Source: Gambelia wislizenii
Taxonomy: Eukaryota > Chordata > Lepidosauria > Squamata > Crotaphytidae
Length of the DNA: 64,000 nucleotides
Reading direction: 5' to 3'
Assembly (NCBI GenBank): GCA_030847615.1
Contig: JAUMIR010000003.1
Coordinates: 28,146,501 to 28,210,500, forward strand
Shown here: piece after piece, positions 9,697-20,274 of the stretch
How positions within the stretch are numbered: position 1 is the first letter of the stretch
How the letters are laid out: every line of letters starts with the position of its first letter
Position numbers and translations under genes: made by a program
Notes under the pieces: generated by a model
Told to the model about the DNA's origin: nothing
What the model saw: the letters and a program-made list of their open reading frames with translations, nothing else
The model's database searches: none

Positions 9697-11990
9697 TAGA
9701 ATCATAGAATTGCAGAGTTGGAAGAGACCACGAGGGCCATCCAGTCCAACCCCCCTGCCACGCAGGAAATCACAATCAAAGCATCCCCGACAGATGGCCA
9801 TCCAGCCTCTGTTTAAAGACCTCCAAGGAAGGAGACCCCACCACGCTCCGAGGGAGTGCGTTCCACTGCCGAACAGCTCTTACTGTCAAAAAGTTCCTCC
9901 TAATGTTGAGGTGAAATCTCTGTTCCTGGAGCTTGCACCCATTGCTCCGTGTTCCAGTCTCTGGAGCAGCAGAAAACAAGCCTGCTCCATCCTCAGCATG
10001 ACATCCCTTCAAATACTTAAACAGGGCTATCATATCGCCTCTAAACCGTCTTTTTTCCAGGCTAAACATACCCAGCTCCCTAAGTCTCTCCTCATAAGGC
10101 ATTGTTTCCAGACCTTTCACCATTTTAGTTGCCCTTCTCTGGACACGCTCCAATTTGTCAATATCCTTTCTGAATTGTGGTGCCCAGAACTGGACACAGT
10201 ATTCTAAGTGAGGTCTGACCAAGGCAGAATAGAGTGGCACTATTACTTCCCTTGATCTAGACACTATACTTCTATTGATACAGCCCAAAATTGCATTGGC
10301 CTTTTTAGCTGCCGCATCACACTGTTGGCTCATGTTCAACTTGTGGTCTACTAGGACTCCTAGATCCCTTTCGCACGTAGTCTCATTCAGCCAGGTCTTT
10401 CCCATCCTATATTTATGCATTTCATTTTTCCGCCCTAAATGCAGTACTTTACATTTCTCTGTATTGAATTTCATTTTGTTAGCTTTGGCCCAGCTCTCCA
10501 GTCTATCCAGGTTATTCTGAATTTTGATCCTGTCCTCTAGGTTATTAGCTAATCCTCCTATTTTGGTGTCATCTGCAAATTTGATAAGTATGCCCCTAAT
10601 TCCCTCATCTAAGTCATTGATAAAGATGTTGAATAGCACTGGGCCCAGGACAGAACCCTGTGGCACCCCACTGGTCACATCTTTCCAAGACGAAGAGGAG
10701 CCACTGCTGAGCACCCTTTGGGTTCAGCCGGTCAACCAATTACAAATCCATTGAACAGTTAACTTGTCTAGCCCACATTCTACAAGCTTGTTTGCAAGAA
10801 TGTCATGGGGAACCTTGTCAAAGGCCTTACTGAAATCAAGGTATGCAATGTCCCCAGCATTCCCTTCATCTACCAAGCTGGTAACTTTATCAAAAAAAGA
10901 GATCAGATTAGTCTGGCATGACTTGTTTCTCTGAAACCCATGCTGACTTTTTGTGATTATGGCATTGCCTTCTAAATGTTCACAGACTCTCTGTTTAATG
11001 ATCTGTTCTAGAATCTTCCCTGGTATTGATGTCAGACTAACTGGACGATAGTTGTTGGGATCCTCTTTTTTCCCCTTTTTGAAGATGGGAACAACGTTTG
11101 CCCTCCTCCAGTCTGCTGGGACTTCTCCTGTTCTCCAGGAGTTCTCAAAGATTATTGCCAATGGCTCTGAGATTATATTTGCCAGCTCTTTTAATACTCT
11201 TGGATGTAGTTCATCTGGTCCTGGAGATTTAAATTCATTTAGATTAAGAAGGTATTCCTGTACTGCCTCTTTACTTATTTTGAGCTGGATTTCCCCTATT
11301 GTGTCCTCTGTTCCATTCTCCTCAGGTTGGTCCTCCTTTTCCTTTTCTGAAAACACTGAGGCAAAGAAGGTGTTGAGTAATTCTGCCTTTTCTCTGTCCC
11401 CTGTTAGCATTTTGCCATCTTCTCCACGTAGCGGCCCTATCATTTCCTTCTTCCTCCTTTTGCTGCGGACATACCCAAAAAAACCCTTTTTATTGTTCTT
11501 AACCTCCCTAGCAAGCCTGAGCTCATTCTGCGCTTTAGCTTTTCTGACTTTACTCCTACACGTGTTCGCTATCTGTTTGAATTCTTCTTTGGTGATTTCC
11601 CCCCCTTTCCATTTCCTATACATGTTCCGTTTAAAACTTAGCTCCATTGAAAGTTCTTTAGTCATCCATCCTGGTTTCTTGAGACACCTCCCATTTTTCT
11701 TCCTCAATGGTACTGTTTGAAATTGTGCCTTCAGTATCTCCCTTTTGAGAAAGTCCCATCCGTCTTGAGGTCCCTTCTCTTTTAGTATTCTTGACCATGG
11801 GATCATCCCCAGTATTTCCCTGAGTTTATTGAAATCAGCTCTCCTAAAGTCAAGAATGTGTGTCTGACTATGCCTGGCTTCTCCTTTCCATTGTATAACA
11901 AACTCCAGGAGAACATGATCACTCTCACCTAAGGATCCCACCACTTGCATGTTTTCCATGTTACCAGTTCTGGAAAGGAGGCAACTAATA
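9697..11990 (-). mobile_element. CR1 LINE, longest copy, 5'-truncated
   Basis: The longest CR1 in the window (about 2.29 kb), minus strand. The ATTCTATG-type terminus lies at 9,697-9,712, the 3' end at the left. The 5' truncation is near 11,990, inside the endonuclease domain. It carries all of the RT domain. There is no target duplication. By eye the sequence is close to the copy at 27.7-28.8 kb, so both seem to belong to the younger subfamily here. Confidence 0.95.
9776..11959 (-). pseudogene. CR1 ORF2 (endonuclease C-end + reverse transcriptase), one stop
   Basis: One continuous 728-codon frame broken by a single TGA at 10,724-10,726, where the family has arginine (WLTG-R-TQRV). CGA to TGA is the expected decay of a methylated CpG. 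Domains in order: the last part of the APE endonuclease with GSLGESDH (about 11,915-11,935); a basic linker; RT fingers with KSPGPDELHP (about 11,200-11,230) and NNYRPVSLTS; the palm aspartates in YLDFSKAFDKVPH (about 10,820-10,860) and FADDTK (about 10,568-10,590); and the thumb with [14 protein letters not shown]. The N-terminal endonuclease and ORF1 are missing, so the ATG at 11,959 is not a true start. In life this enzyme would reverse-transcribe its own RNA at a nicked target; this copy cannot. Confidence 0.93.
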
Positions 11991-12575
11991 GTGAAAAATG
12001 CTGAAAGTCTGCAGAGAGGTGAAGTTGAAGAAGATGACCACCCTCCCCTCTATCTGATTTTGTAGAGGCTGTCGATCTTTCCTATGAACAAACCCTTATT
12101 ATAATCCAGAACACTCACACTATTTATTCTAATCCCAGAATGGAAAACAGTTTGTATAGATGTGGGTGTTTGGTTTAAAAGGAGCAAATGAAATTAAAAT
12201 GCAGCAAATGAATAAAGTGAGTGCTTGGGGGAATGAAAAGGTTATGGGGATGGAAAACATTGTCCTCTGATTTTTTTAGATGTTAAAGAGGAGGGGGAAA
12301 TCAGAGACTCCCCTTGCTGTGAACATTTGGAAAAGAGCATCACTTGGCCAGAAACAGGAAGGAAAATCTCAGCTAGTTAAATTACTAGTAGAATGCAAAG
12401 AGTATTGAAAACTGGGGTGTACTGCAGTTGTTCCTATTGTTTTTCTGTTGATATTGTACTTTTTGGATTGGAAAAACAGCACAACACTGGAACTGATGGT
12501 AATTGATGGCAAGGTCATTATTTTTAAATGTACATCTCTTCTTCCTCTATAAAGCTGCCTTTACACACAGATGTT
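11991..12575. other. No feature recognised
   Basis: No supported gene or repeat. Confidence 0.4.
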
Positions 12576-12869
12576 GTATGGCTTCAAGTTGTTTCTGACT
12601 TATGGTGACCCTAAGGTGAACCTATCACACTCACAGGTTAAATTGACCATTTGTAAGCCGCTCTGATAGCCTTTGTGGCTGAAGAGCGGGGTATAAATAG
12701 ATAAATAAATAAATAAATAAATAGAGGTTTTCTTGGCAAGATTCTTCTGAGGCTGAGAGTGTAACTTGCCCAAGGTCACCCAGTGGGTTTCCATGGATGA
12801 GCAGGAATTTGAACCCTGGTCCCCAGAGTCATAGTCCAAAGTTCAAACCACTACACCATGCTGGCTGTC
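12576..12869 (-). mobile_element. tRNA-headed SINE (MIR/CORE-like), split by another SINE
   Basis: Minus strand. The head at the right reads TGGTGTAGTGG (A box) and CAGGGTTCAAATTCC (B box). The body follows with ACCCACTGGGTGACCTTGGGC and CTCAGCCTCAGAAG, and the tail at the left has GGTCACCATAAGTCAGAAAC. The middle (about 12,632-12,723) is foreign: it holds the tail of the other SINE family. The family name is uncertain (Anolis SINE2/MIR-like). Confidence 0.8.
12632..12723 (+). mobile_element. Truncated Sauria-type SINE tail, nested
   Basis: Holds TTTGTAAGCCGCTCTGATAG and GGCTGAAGAGCGGGGTATAA followed by (AAAT)n. This is the same Bov-B-like 3' end that terminates the complete SINE at 28,909-29,195. 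It is 5'-truncated and sits inside the minus-strand SINE. The exact TSD is unclear; GGTT-containing words flank it. Confidence 0.82.
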
Positions 12870-12872
12870 TTT

Positions 12873-12893
12873 ACACACACACACACACACACA
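12873..12893. repeat. (AC)n microsatellite
   Basis: About ten AC units at the SINE head boundary. Confidence 0.9.
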
Positions 12894-13024
12894 ATAATGC
12901 ACACTGGTCCCTGACAATATAGGTTTGGAGGTCTTCCATTTCCACCATGGTCTCTTTTGATGCAGCCCAGTCACCCCTCTTGTCTCCTCCCCCTGTCTTG
13001 CTGGTATTACTGCTTCATTCAATT

Positions 13025-13297
13025 GCTGCTCCAGAGACTAGAACACAGAGCAATGGATGTAAGCTCCAGGAACAGAGATTCCACCTCAACATTAGGAGGA
13101 ACTTTCTGACAGTAAGAGCTGTTCAGCTGTGAAACACACTCCCTCGGATCATGGTAGGATCTCCTTCCTTGGAGGTCTTTAAACAGAGGCTGGATGGCCA
13201 TCTGTCAGGGATGCTTTGATTGTGATTTCCTGCATGGCAGGGGTTTGGACTGGATGGCTCTTGTGGTCTCCTCCAACTCTACAATTCTATGATTCAA
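13025..13297 (+). mobile_element. CR1 LINE, 3' end only
   Basis: Starts at the GCTGCTCCAGAGACTAGAA block and runs to the ACAATTCTATGATTC terminus. Compared with the sister copies, a GCAGTGGAAC to GCTGTGAAAC change introduces a stop. No TSD. Confidence 0.9.
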
Positions 13298-15796
13298 GGA
13301 TGGCTTCCATTCCCTCACTTGAGCCGCACCCTGCTCCCTTTCAAAGCAAGGGCAGGCTGGCCAATATTTTTATTATTTTGTAATATAGAAATGTATATAC
13401 CATTATTTTCCTTGCAATTCATCAGTTTTGCAATGAATGTCAAAAACAATCAACAAATACTGATACTGTGAGAAAACAACATATACAACATAGTCAGGTC
13501 CCAGACCTTCTTCCAGACTGCTAGGCCTCAGTAATTTGTATCAGCTTTTCCTGCTCTCTTCAGCCTTGACTCTAGCCACCATAGCAACTGTTGAGAGATG
13601 GTGGGAAATTGCAGTAAACAATATCTGGAAGGCTACACATTACCTGCCATAAGCCTTACACATTATAAAAACAGATATGGATTCCAATTAAGGTGAAACA
13701 TGTGAGGAATATGAGGGAAGACAAAACATTTTCCCTACAACCAGCAAAAATTCTCAGTGAAAGTTCTCTGCTTTTCTATATAGTCTTTACATACCATCAA
13801 AAGAGAAATTTGAAACAAATATTTAAGTTACTCCTCAGCAAATAATTTTGATGATTTCTCACAAAGGTTTCACACTACTGTACTTTACACACTACTGTAA
13901 TTTAAACTCCAGGGTGGTAAAATTAGCTGAAATGCTGAGGTAAAATAGACACACAGAGGCTTAATTATCAGAACAGTTCATCAATGGAACATGTTGCCTA
14001 AAGATATTGTGGAATCTAAATCCCTGCAGATCAAAAGGCTGAGTGCATTTTAGCAAGGCACTTGAAAAATTACTGATGTACCGCATATAAGACAACATAT
14101 TAAATGTATTTGACAAATTTCAGAAGCATTGCAAATTTGGTTTAGAGTATTCAGTGAAATGCATGGATAACCACAATTGATTAGAGAACACCAGGTTCCC
14201 TCTTTACTTAGCTTTAATCTGACCCTCCAGCAAACAGCACTACCACATCTAAACAAGATATATTATGTATGTAAAGTGTGCAGAAGCCAGTGTACTCACT
14301 ACCTTGAATAAATGAGGACAAATGTAGCTGAGGTTTCTGCTACCTTTCAACATCATCTTCTTGTTTAAATGTTTTCCTTTTGTTTATTGTGCCAGATTCA
14401 TTTTAAATATCTTGTATCCTCTGATATGTTCCTCCTGCAGACATAAACTAGCTTGAACTGTCCTAGAAATGTTGTAGTTTTTATTGCAAAGGAACTAAGA
14501 AGGAGCAGTTGTAGCACAGTGCTAGAGCACATCCGAGACTGGAAATAACACTTTACAATTAATGGTTTTATCTGTGATGTTTGCTTTTTACAGTAACAAT
14601 GGCATAATAATGTTTCTTTTACAAAATAATGGGAAAAACTGGTGATGTTTTTAATTTTTGGTGTAATGTTTATTCATTATCTCTTAAATGTAGTTTTTGC
14701 TACATCATTGGGGGGGGTTGGGGGCATTTTTCTTTATTTTCAAATGTAAAAGTAACAAACATGAATGACAAAGAATAATATAACAATGACATAATGAACA
14801 ATGTGTTATTGCACAAAGCAATGGCTCTTGTTTTTTTGCAACTGAAATTTTCAATATTTTTTTTTGCAAAGCAACCTGCAAAAAATCATCACAAATATGC
14901 AAAAACGTTTATACTCTTGCCTAGTGAGCAAGAAACTTTTGACATTTTCCATGGGAGAATGAAATAAGTTAAGATTGTCATAACTACTTTACATTTATTA
15001 AGAGAACAGTCAAATTCAAATCAAAGTGGATTCAGATTGGCAGAGGATCTTCCCATTCACATGGTCTCAGAAGATGTTTATGTTTACACAGGGAACTTTA
15101 ATTTGTACAATCTAGGTTTGTTTTGTGGATAATATATACCAGTATATACATGCTGAAATGCAAACTGCTGATTGCCAGGTATCCAGCTGCTAAGTGAATG
15201 TGTCAAGGAACTTTGCACCACTGGATGGAGTAAGGAATTAAAAGTTTTCCATCATTTTATATCTTTTCTAACCCATTTTAAACACTCTGTTGTGTTTTAT
15301 TGTTGTAGACTATTTCCCTTCCAAGGGGCTGGCAGGTCATAAGGCATAAGCCACCTTTATTTCCTCCAGACATTGTCAGATGTTCTACAGAATTTTTCTT
15401 GGCATTAGGGACAAACAGATGGAAGAAATGTTCCTGTTGGTTGTTCTATCAATTAATATAGTTCTCATATTTTTTTAAAACATGCACACACTGAATTGTC
15501 TTTCTTATGGAACATATAGAGGCAAGTCCCAGAACAAACCACAGCATTTTATACTTAGCTGTAATAGTAACAACCCCTTTGAAAAGGGAGTACAGTTGTC
15601 TAGTTCTGATTAAAGGGCATTCTTCCTCCTCCTTATTGGATGGGAAGTGGACCACAGGGCCTTTAAGCTACAACATTAAGATTTTTGGAACACTGTACAT
15701 TTAAAAAAGAAGGCATGCCTATCCAGGTCTCCTAAGCCAATAGTGAGCATAGACATGGAAGAGATCTGTGTCTCCATGCATCTGAGGAAGTAGACT
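13298..15796. other. 2.5 kb with nothing firmly recognised
   Basis: AT-rich, no credible ORF. A weak match to a decayed CR1 end may lie near 13,975-14,050 (TCATCAATGGAACATGTTGCC). A fragment like the 'thirdcodon-free' ACAATATCTGGAAGGCTACA word at 13,618 recalls a common amniote MITE. Neither is strong enough for a separate call. Confidence 0.4.
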
Positions 15797-15856
15797 AATT
15801 TGTCTAGATGGGCAATTTACCCCATATTGCCCCTGTCTAGGAGCCCTGCAGTCCAA

Positions 15857-16764
15857 GGACTTTATCAGAGTATTCCTCCTTAACGTTCTTTTGCCAGCAC
15901 ATTTTCTGGCGTTTTTCTGCCGACACCCACACACACCAGACCCACCTTTAGCAACACCAATGAGGCATCCCTAGCTGTAATGGAGCACAAAAGGAGCTCT
16001 GTTTACTTCTGGGGTTAAGCTCTCTCAGAGTCTCGTGAGAAGACATGAGTGCCAATTTTTTTTTTAAAAAAATTAAAATTAAAATTAAAAAAAAATTAAA
16101 CAAGGCAAAGATACAAAATGTATGCACAAGCACAGAAACACACTTTAAAAATGACAAGTAAACAAAGGAGGTTAAAAAAAAAAGAGTGTCCCCTACCCAG
16201 GTGTCATGATTTCACCTGGAAGTTTTCTGACAATTGATGCTGTATTCACTGAGCACAATGGTGAGGATTCAAATGCAGAATGGGAGATTTAGGAGATTTT
16301 CAGACACGGAAAAATCGTCCCTTGCCGCGCGAGCAGCCTCCCGAAACTGCTGCGCGGCAAGGGTATTTTTCGGACGACGCTGTGCCTCTTGCGAAGCCGT
16401 CCGTGTCACTTCCGTGAAGCTTGGGACGGCTCCGCGTCATATTTCAATCACGGAGGCTGCCCGTGCTTGAAATATGGCGCGGAGCCGTCCCAAGCTTCAC
16501 GGAAGTGACACGGACGGCTTCGCAAGAGGCACAGCGTCGTCCGAAAAATACCCTTGCCGCGCAGCAGTTTCGGGAGGCTGCTCGCGCGGCAAGGGACGAT
16601 TTTTCCGTGTCTGAAAATCTCCTTATTGATGGTTTGGGCCATCAATAAAAAAGAACAGCTTTTTGACAGTACATGATCATGAAAGGACATCATATGGTAT
16701 GCACATCCTTTCACAATCATTAGGTGTCATTATGATGCCACATTTGCTGCATCTGATAAAGTCC
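15857..16764. mobile_element. Harbinger-like family A copy 2, middle layer
   Basis: Ends GGACTTTATCAGA and TCTGATAAAGTCC, and is flanked by the 3-bp duplication CAA (15,854-15,856 and 16,765-16,767). The body matches copy 1 (4,665-5,238). It is 908 bp long; removing the inner MITE plus one TSD copy (334 bp) gives 574 bp, the same length as copy 1 by my coordinates. No transposase ORF. Confidence 0.88.
16292..16622. mobile_element. Palindromic Harbinger-like MITE, copy 1, inner layer
   Basis: A 331-bp near-perfect inverted repeat: the arms (about 155 bp each) fold across a short centre near 16,457. Ends GGAGATTTTCAGAC/GTCTGAAAATCTCC, TSD TTA (16,289-16,291; 16,623-16,625). It is far richer in G+C and CpG than its surroundings. 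Each arm holds its own smaller stem (CCCTTGCCGCGC…GCGCGGCAAGGG) and a second degenerate copy of the end motif (TTTTTCGGACGACG). ORFs on both strands of it are palindrome shadows. Confidence 0.92.
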
Positions 16765-16780
16765 CAAATGATGCAAGTCT

Positions 16781-16920
16781 CTCAGATGGCAAGTAGGATT
16801 GTTATACCAAGACTATCTCAGGCCCTGAGATTTCAGGCTCAAAAACTGAAACCTAGGGACTGTGCCATGTCATGGGGGTGACCCCTGATGATGTTGCAAG
16901 GTTGATGTCACAGGGGACAG
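16781..16920 (+). repeat. Unnamed interspersed repeat, copy 1
   Basis: Shares in inverted orientation the words CTCAGG.C.TGAGAT, AACCT.GGTT-like and GGGGT.AC with 24,535-24,665. It sits between the transposon nest and the Penelope fragment. Family unknown. Confidence 0.4.
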
Positions 16921-17069
16921 TCCTTGTTGATGTTAATAAGGATGATCGCATAATCATTAACTTCAGCTGCACAGAATATACTGTCCAGATCAAAACACCA
17001 GTTCTAACAAATGAGAAAAATGTATATAGTCACATGAGGAAAATGAGAGACACTGCAGACTGGGCCAGC

Positions 17070-17600
17070 CAGAAAAATCAGCAGTAGCAGAACATGTTAT
17101 AAACCAACCTGGACACAAAATGCTATTTGAAAACACAGAAATTCTGGACCAGGCCAAGAACTATCATGCCAGAATGCACAGAGAAGCTATTGAAACCCAC
17201 AAACACCTGGACAATTTCAACAGGAAAAAAGAAGCCTTAAAAGTAAACAAAATATGGCTCCAAGTTTTGAAGAACAATAGAATAAAAATCCAACACTTAC
17301 AAAGGAATTCCACCCAGGGACAGGGGGAGTTCCAGCAGATAATGGCCCATCAACCAACCCTTAGCCAAACAGACACTAACAAGCCTTGCATTTCTATACC
17401 CAGAAACTAACCATTCAATTACACAAATTTACATATACTCCCCCAACGGGGGGTCACAGCATATAAACTCCACATACGCTCCTACCCAACCATTCTCTGA
17501 AGATGCCAGCCACAGATGCAGGCAAAACATCAGAAAGAAACTATTCCAGAACATGGCCTCACAGCCCAGAAAAAAACCCCAAGGAAAATCTATATAGACA
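17070..17600 (+). mobile_element. Penelope-like retroelement, 3' fragment
   Basis: Encodes the C-terminal end typical of Penelope-like elements, after the GIY-YIG endonuclease core: EKSAVAEHV, then GHKMLFENTEIL, then REAIETHKHLDNFNRKKEA and W at the expected spacing (17,073-17,270). After the ORF comes a 3' UTR with CTGAAGATGCCAGCCACAG and ACATGGCCTCACAGCC. The catalytic GIY-YIG core and the RT are absent, so it is 5'-truncated. The 3' UTR is shared with 8,381-8,568 and 43,330-43,470. Confidence 0.85.
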
Positions 17601-17937
17601 CACTTCTCAAGGCAGTGTTCCCACTCTGAGATTCTTCTCTTTGCCCTGACACTGAGGAAGAGGGTGTAAGTCCTGATATCTGGCAACCCTACATGCAAAC
17701 CATGTGCTTTAGTCATGCATTATTGGTAAGCTGCATCAGGCCTAGCATCAGCAAACATTATCCTCTACGACCTGCTGAGGTACCAGTGCTACCAATACCT
17801 TTGCAGTGGATGCACTTTTCTAGCATTTTCAATTGAATAGTCTGCAACTGAACCTGAACATACTGAAGAAGAAGGCACAAGAAATGGAATAAAGCAAATC
17901 ATATTGTGGGGAAAGAATTTAACTGCCTGTTGTTGTT

Positions 17938-17996
17938 GTTGATGGTGGTGGTGGTGGTGGTGATGGTGGTGGTGATGATGATGATGGTGGTGGTGA
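17938..17996. repeat. (GGT/GAT)n microsatellite
   Basis: Imperfect triplet array of GGT with GAT interruptions. Confidence 0.9.
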
Positions 17997-18445
17997 TATT
18001 TCTTAAGAAGAAGGAAGAGAGGAAGGAGGAGGAGGAGATATACTCAAGGTGAAAGAACATGCAAAACAGACCAACAAATGGTATACTTGCATTAGAAGTG
18101 ACAAGAAATGAAATTGAAATAAAATTGAAATTGAGCAGGATTGGAAGGATATGTGATGAAAAAATGCTACACAGTATGTAGCATACAGATTGTTGTGGCA
18201 GTGCTGGTGCTGGTGATCATGAAAACACAAACAAAAGGGGCAGGGGAGAATGGAAAGACAAGCAACAGGAACTGGATTAGAAATATGCTACCTCCCTTCC
18301 ACTGCTACCCAAATAGAGTCACTTTCACAGCACCACATTAGCCATGAATCTGGGCTAAAAAGCCTATAACAGTACCAAAATTGGCCAGTGATATCCTGTC
18401 ATAATCACTTTGCTTTCCTGGAAAATAGTTCAAGTATTAAGATAT

Positions 18446-18467
18446 TCTCTCTCTCTCTCTCTCTCTG
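18446..18467. repeat. (CT)n microsatellite at a LINE-X 3' end
   Basis: A CT run directly beyond the AGAGAG tail of the minus-strand LINE-X fragment. Read on that strand it is a GA-rich 3' tail. Confidence 0.85.
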
Positions 18468-18626
18468 GCTTTTCTTTGCAAACGAAGATTCAGGAAGGAC
18501 TCATCCCGCGCTTTCTGCAAGCGTGCTGATGACTAAAAAGGCCAATCTGAGATAAACAAGTCCAGTTGCAAAAAGCACAGCAGAAGGTCTCCTTGGGTGA
18601 TGGTTTTGGGTTGTGATTCTTTCTGC
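18468..18626 (-). mobile_element. LINE-X 3' end fragment
   Basis: About 160 bp matching the last part of the full-length LINE-X (49,690-49,845). It encodes CAFCNWTCLSQIGLFSHQ and HAC, a C-x2-C…H-x3-C zinc-finger-like motif at the protein C-terminus, then RKRGMS and stop. 5'-truncated. Confidence 0.85.
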
Positions 18627-19296
18627 GTCCCATTTTCTCAGCTGTTCTCAAAATATACAGATTTCTCTCTCCTCCTCCTTTCTCCATTTGTCCTCAGCTT
18701 TCAGTTGCTGCAACCTCAGTTCAAAGTGCCCAAAGTTGTTTGCACTCAATTAATTCAGAAGGTGGGAGTAGAGAGGAGAGGGCAGAGTCTTGTCCTTCCT
18801 AGACTCAGTCTATAAATTCCAGTGTCTCTGCTTAAAATGGTAGTGTTTGGGTGTTCTTTCTCCTTAATAACTTTCACCCTGTTGGTGCCTGGCCACATCC
18901 TTCTGACTGCATTTTGATGTGAGTTGGTCACATGTGCCCCAGTTTACATCTATGAAATGTTGAAAGTTATGATATAAGTTAAATCATTTAACACCAAAGC
19001 ACTGAGTAGGTATACCCACAAATGAGATCAGTGTAGGCCAGCTGCACTATGTCATGAATAATAGAAGAACACGGAAAGATTACACAGGGGAAGCAGTTGG
19101 GCAAGCCACCAGGAAGATTTCAACAGGATATGCACACAGCAACAGTATGCAATAAAAGATCTTTCCCCTCTACCTTCATGCTGGTACGTGTTTAATCTTT
19201 ATGAAACACACTCACTCTCTATCCTACCAGCTATTGATCTATTTTCATATTTAGCTCACTTCCTAGCAAATAACAACCATGCTCACAAGAGGATTC

Positions 19297-19688
19297 TCTC
19301 TCTGGTTTTTCTTTGGAAACAAAGATTCCGGAAGGACTCATCCCGCGCTTTCTGCAAGCGCGCTGATGATTGAAAAGGCCAATCCAAGATAAACATGTCC
19401 AGTTGCAGAAAGCACAGCAGAAGGTCTCCTTGGGTGATGTTTCTGGGTTGTGATTCTTTCTGTGCTGTTGTTTCCCTCCAAGACTTGTTCGGCGTGAACT
19501 CTCAAATAAGGCTGCAGCATTGTAGATAGTGTATCTCCATTCCTCCCGATGTGATCAGTTTGGCCGAGCCTGAGACGTTGTTTCAGGGAGTCCTTGTATC
19601 ACTTTTTTTGGCATGCCCCTCTTACGCTGACCCGTGGCAAGTTCACCATAGAGTACTATTTTTGGGAGGTGATGATCCTCCATCCTAG
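19297..19688 (-). mobile_element. LINE-X 3' fragment, longer
   Basis: Matches 49,440-49,847 of the full-length LINE-X, including the C-terminal zinc-finger-like motif and the GGAGACCTTCTGCTGTGC block. 5'-truncated at about 19,688, right after the match to CATCCTAGAA. It lies on the same strand as the fragment beginning at 20,275, but about 270 bp of LINE-X sequence between the two is missing. Confidence 0.85.
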
Positions 19689-19914
19689 AACAATAACATT
19701 CAGATAGAAATTTGAAAAATATATTTATATTGGGTGGGCTTCAGTGTGGTCATTCCACTGATGGAACTGCTGCTGTCAGCAGAACTGGGAGGGGGTGATT
19801 TCCTATCCCCTGTAGCCATGTACGGTGGGCCCTTGGTATCCTCTGGGGTTTGGTTCCAGGACACCCCCCCCCCCGATACCAAAATCCATGGATCCTCAAG
19901 TCCCATTATATACA

Positions 19915-20274
19915 ACTAGCTGGACCTGACATACAATATGCTGTTGAAAAACTCCCCCAAAAATGCCTGGTAGACCTCACAACAACCCTGTAAGTTAGGC
20001 CCCTTCTCAGCATTCCACACTTTTTCTGGAATTGCTGAGGGTGGCGCACTCAGTTGCTATGCTGCCGCCGCAGACAATTGACTGCCTGGGTCGTGTCATA
20101 GGCACCTTGCTGCCACCACCACAACCATTTTAATGCCTGGGTCCCAATCTGGGCCACAGATTGAGTAGCAGGAGTGGATTGTGAGGTGGAGAGGGAATTT
20201 GCATGTGGGTGGTGATTGTTTGGGTGTGTTTCCTGAGCAGCCTATCAACACACTGGGAAAAGGCAACATACCCA
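19915..20274 (+). mobile_element. Unclassified element Y, copy 1
   Basis: Begins CTAGCTGGACCTGACATAC and ends GGCAACATACCCAAGAG. The same two ends, with similar order, bound copy 2 at 29,562-30,586. The middle is different (no minisatellite here). It has no coding frame and no clear terminal inverted repeat. Superfamily unknown. Confidence 0.6.

Larger units (their letters stand above)
15797..16780. mobile_element. DNA transposon D copy 2, outermost layer of a nest
   Basis: The left fragment (15,797-15,853) reads TTTGTCTAGATGGGCAATTT..CCCCAT.TTG.CCCTGTCT and resumes after the inner element as ATGATGCAAG (from 16,768). The same order without interruption is seen at 33,862-33,930 (…CCTGATGATGCAGGG…). 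The inner element is the family A copy at 15,857-16,764. The right limit of D is not visible. Confidence 0.7.

Noticed and set aside
9656..10207. 183-codon plus-strand ORF
   Set aside because: Antisense of the CR1 C-terminus; the same shadow recurs at other CR1 copies (e.g. 3,080-3,493).
11052..11720. 222-codon plus-strand ORF
   Set aside because: Exact antisense of the CR1 RT/endonuclease region on the minus strand; serine/phenylalanine-rich shadow.
16234..16720. ORFs of 75-90 codons in the palindromic MITE
   Set aside because: Mirror-image frames created by the inverted repeat; they carry no conserved motif.
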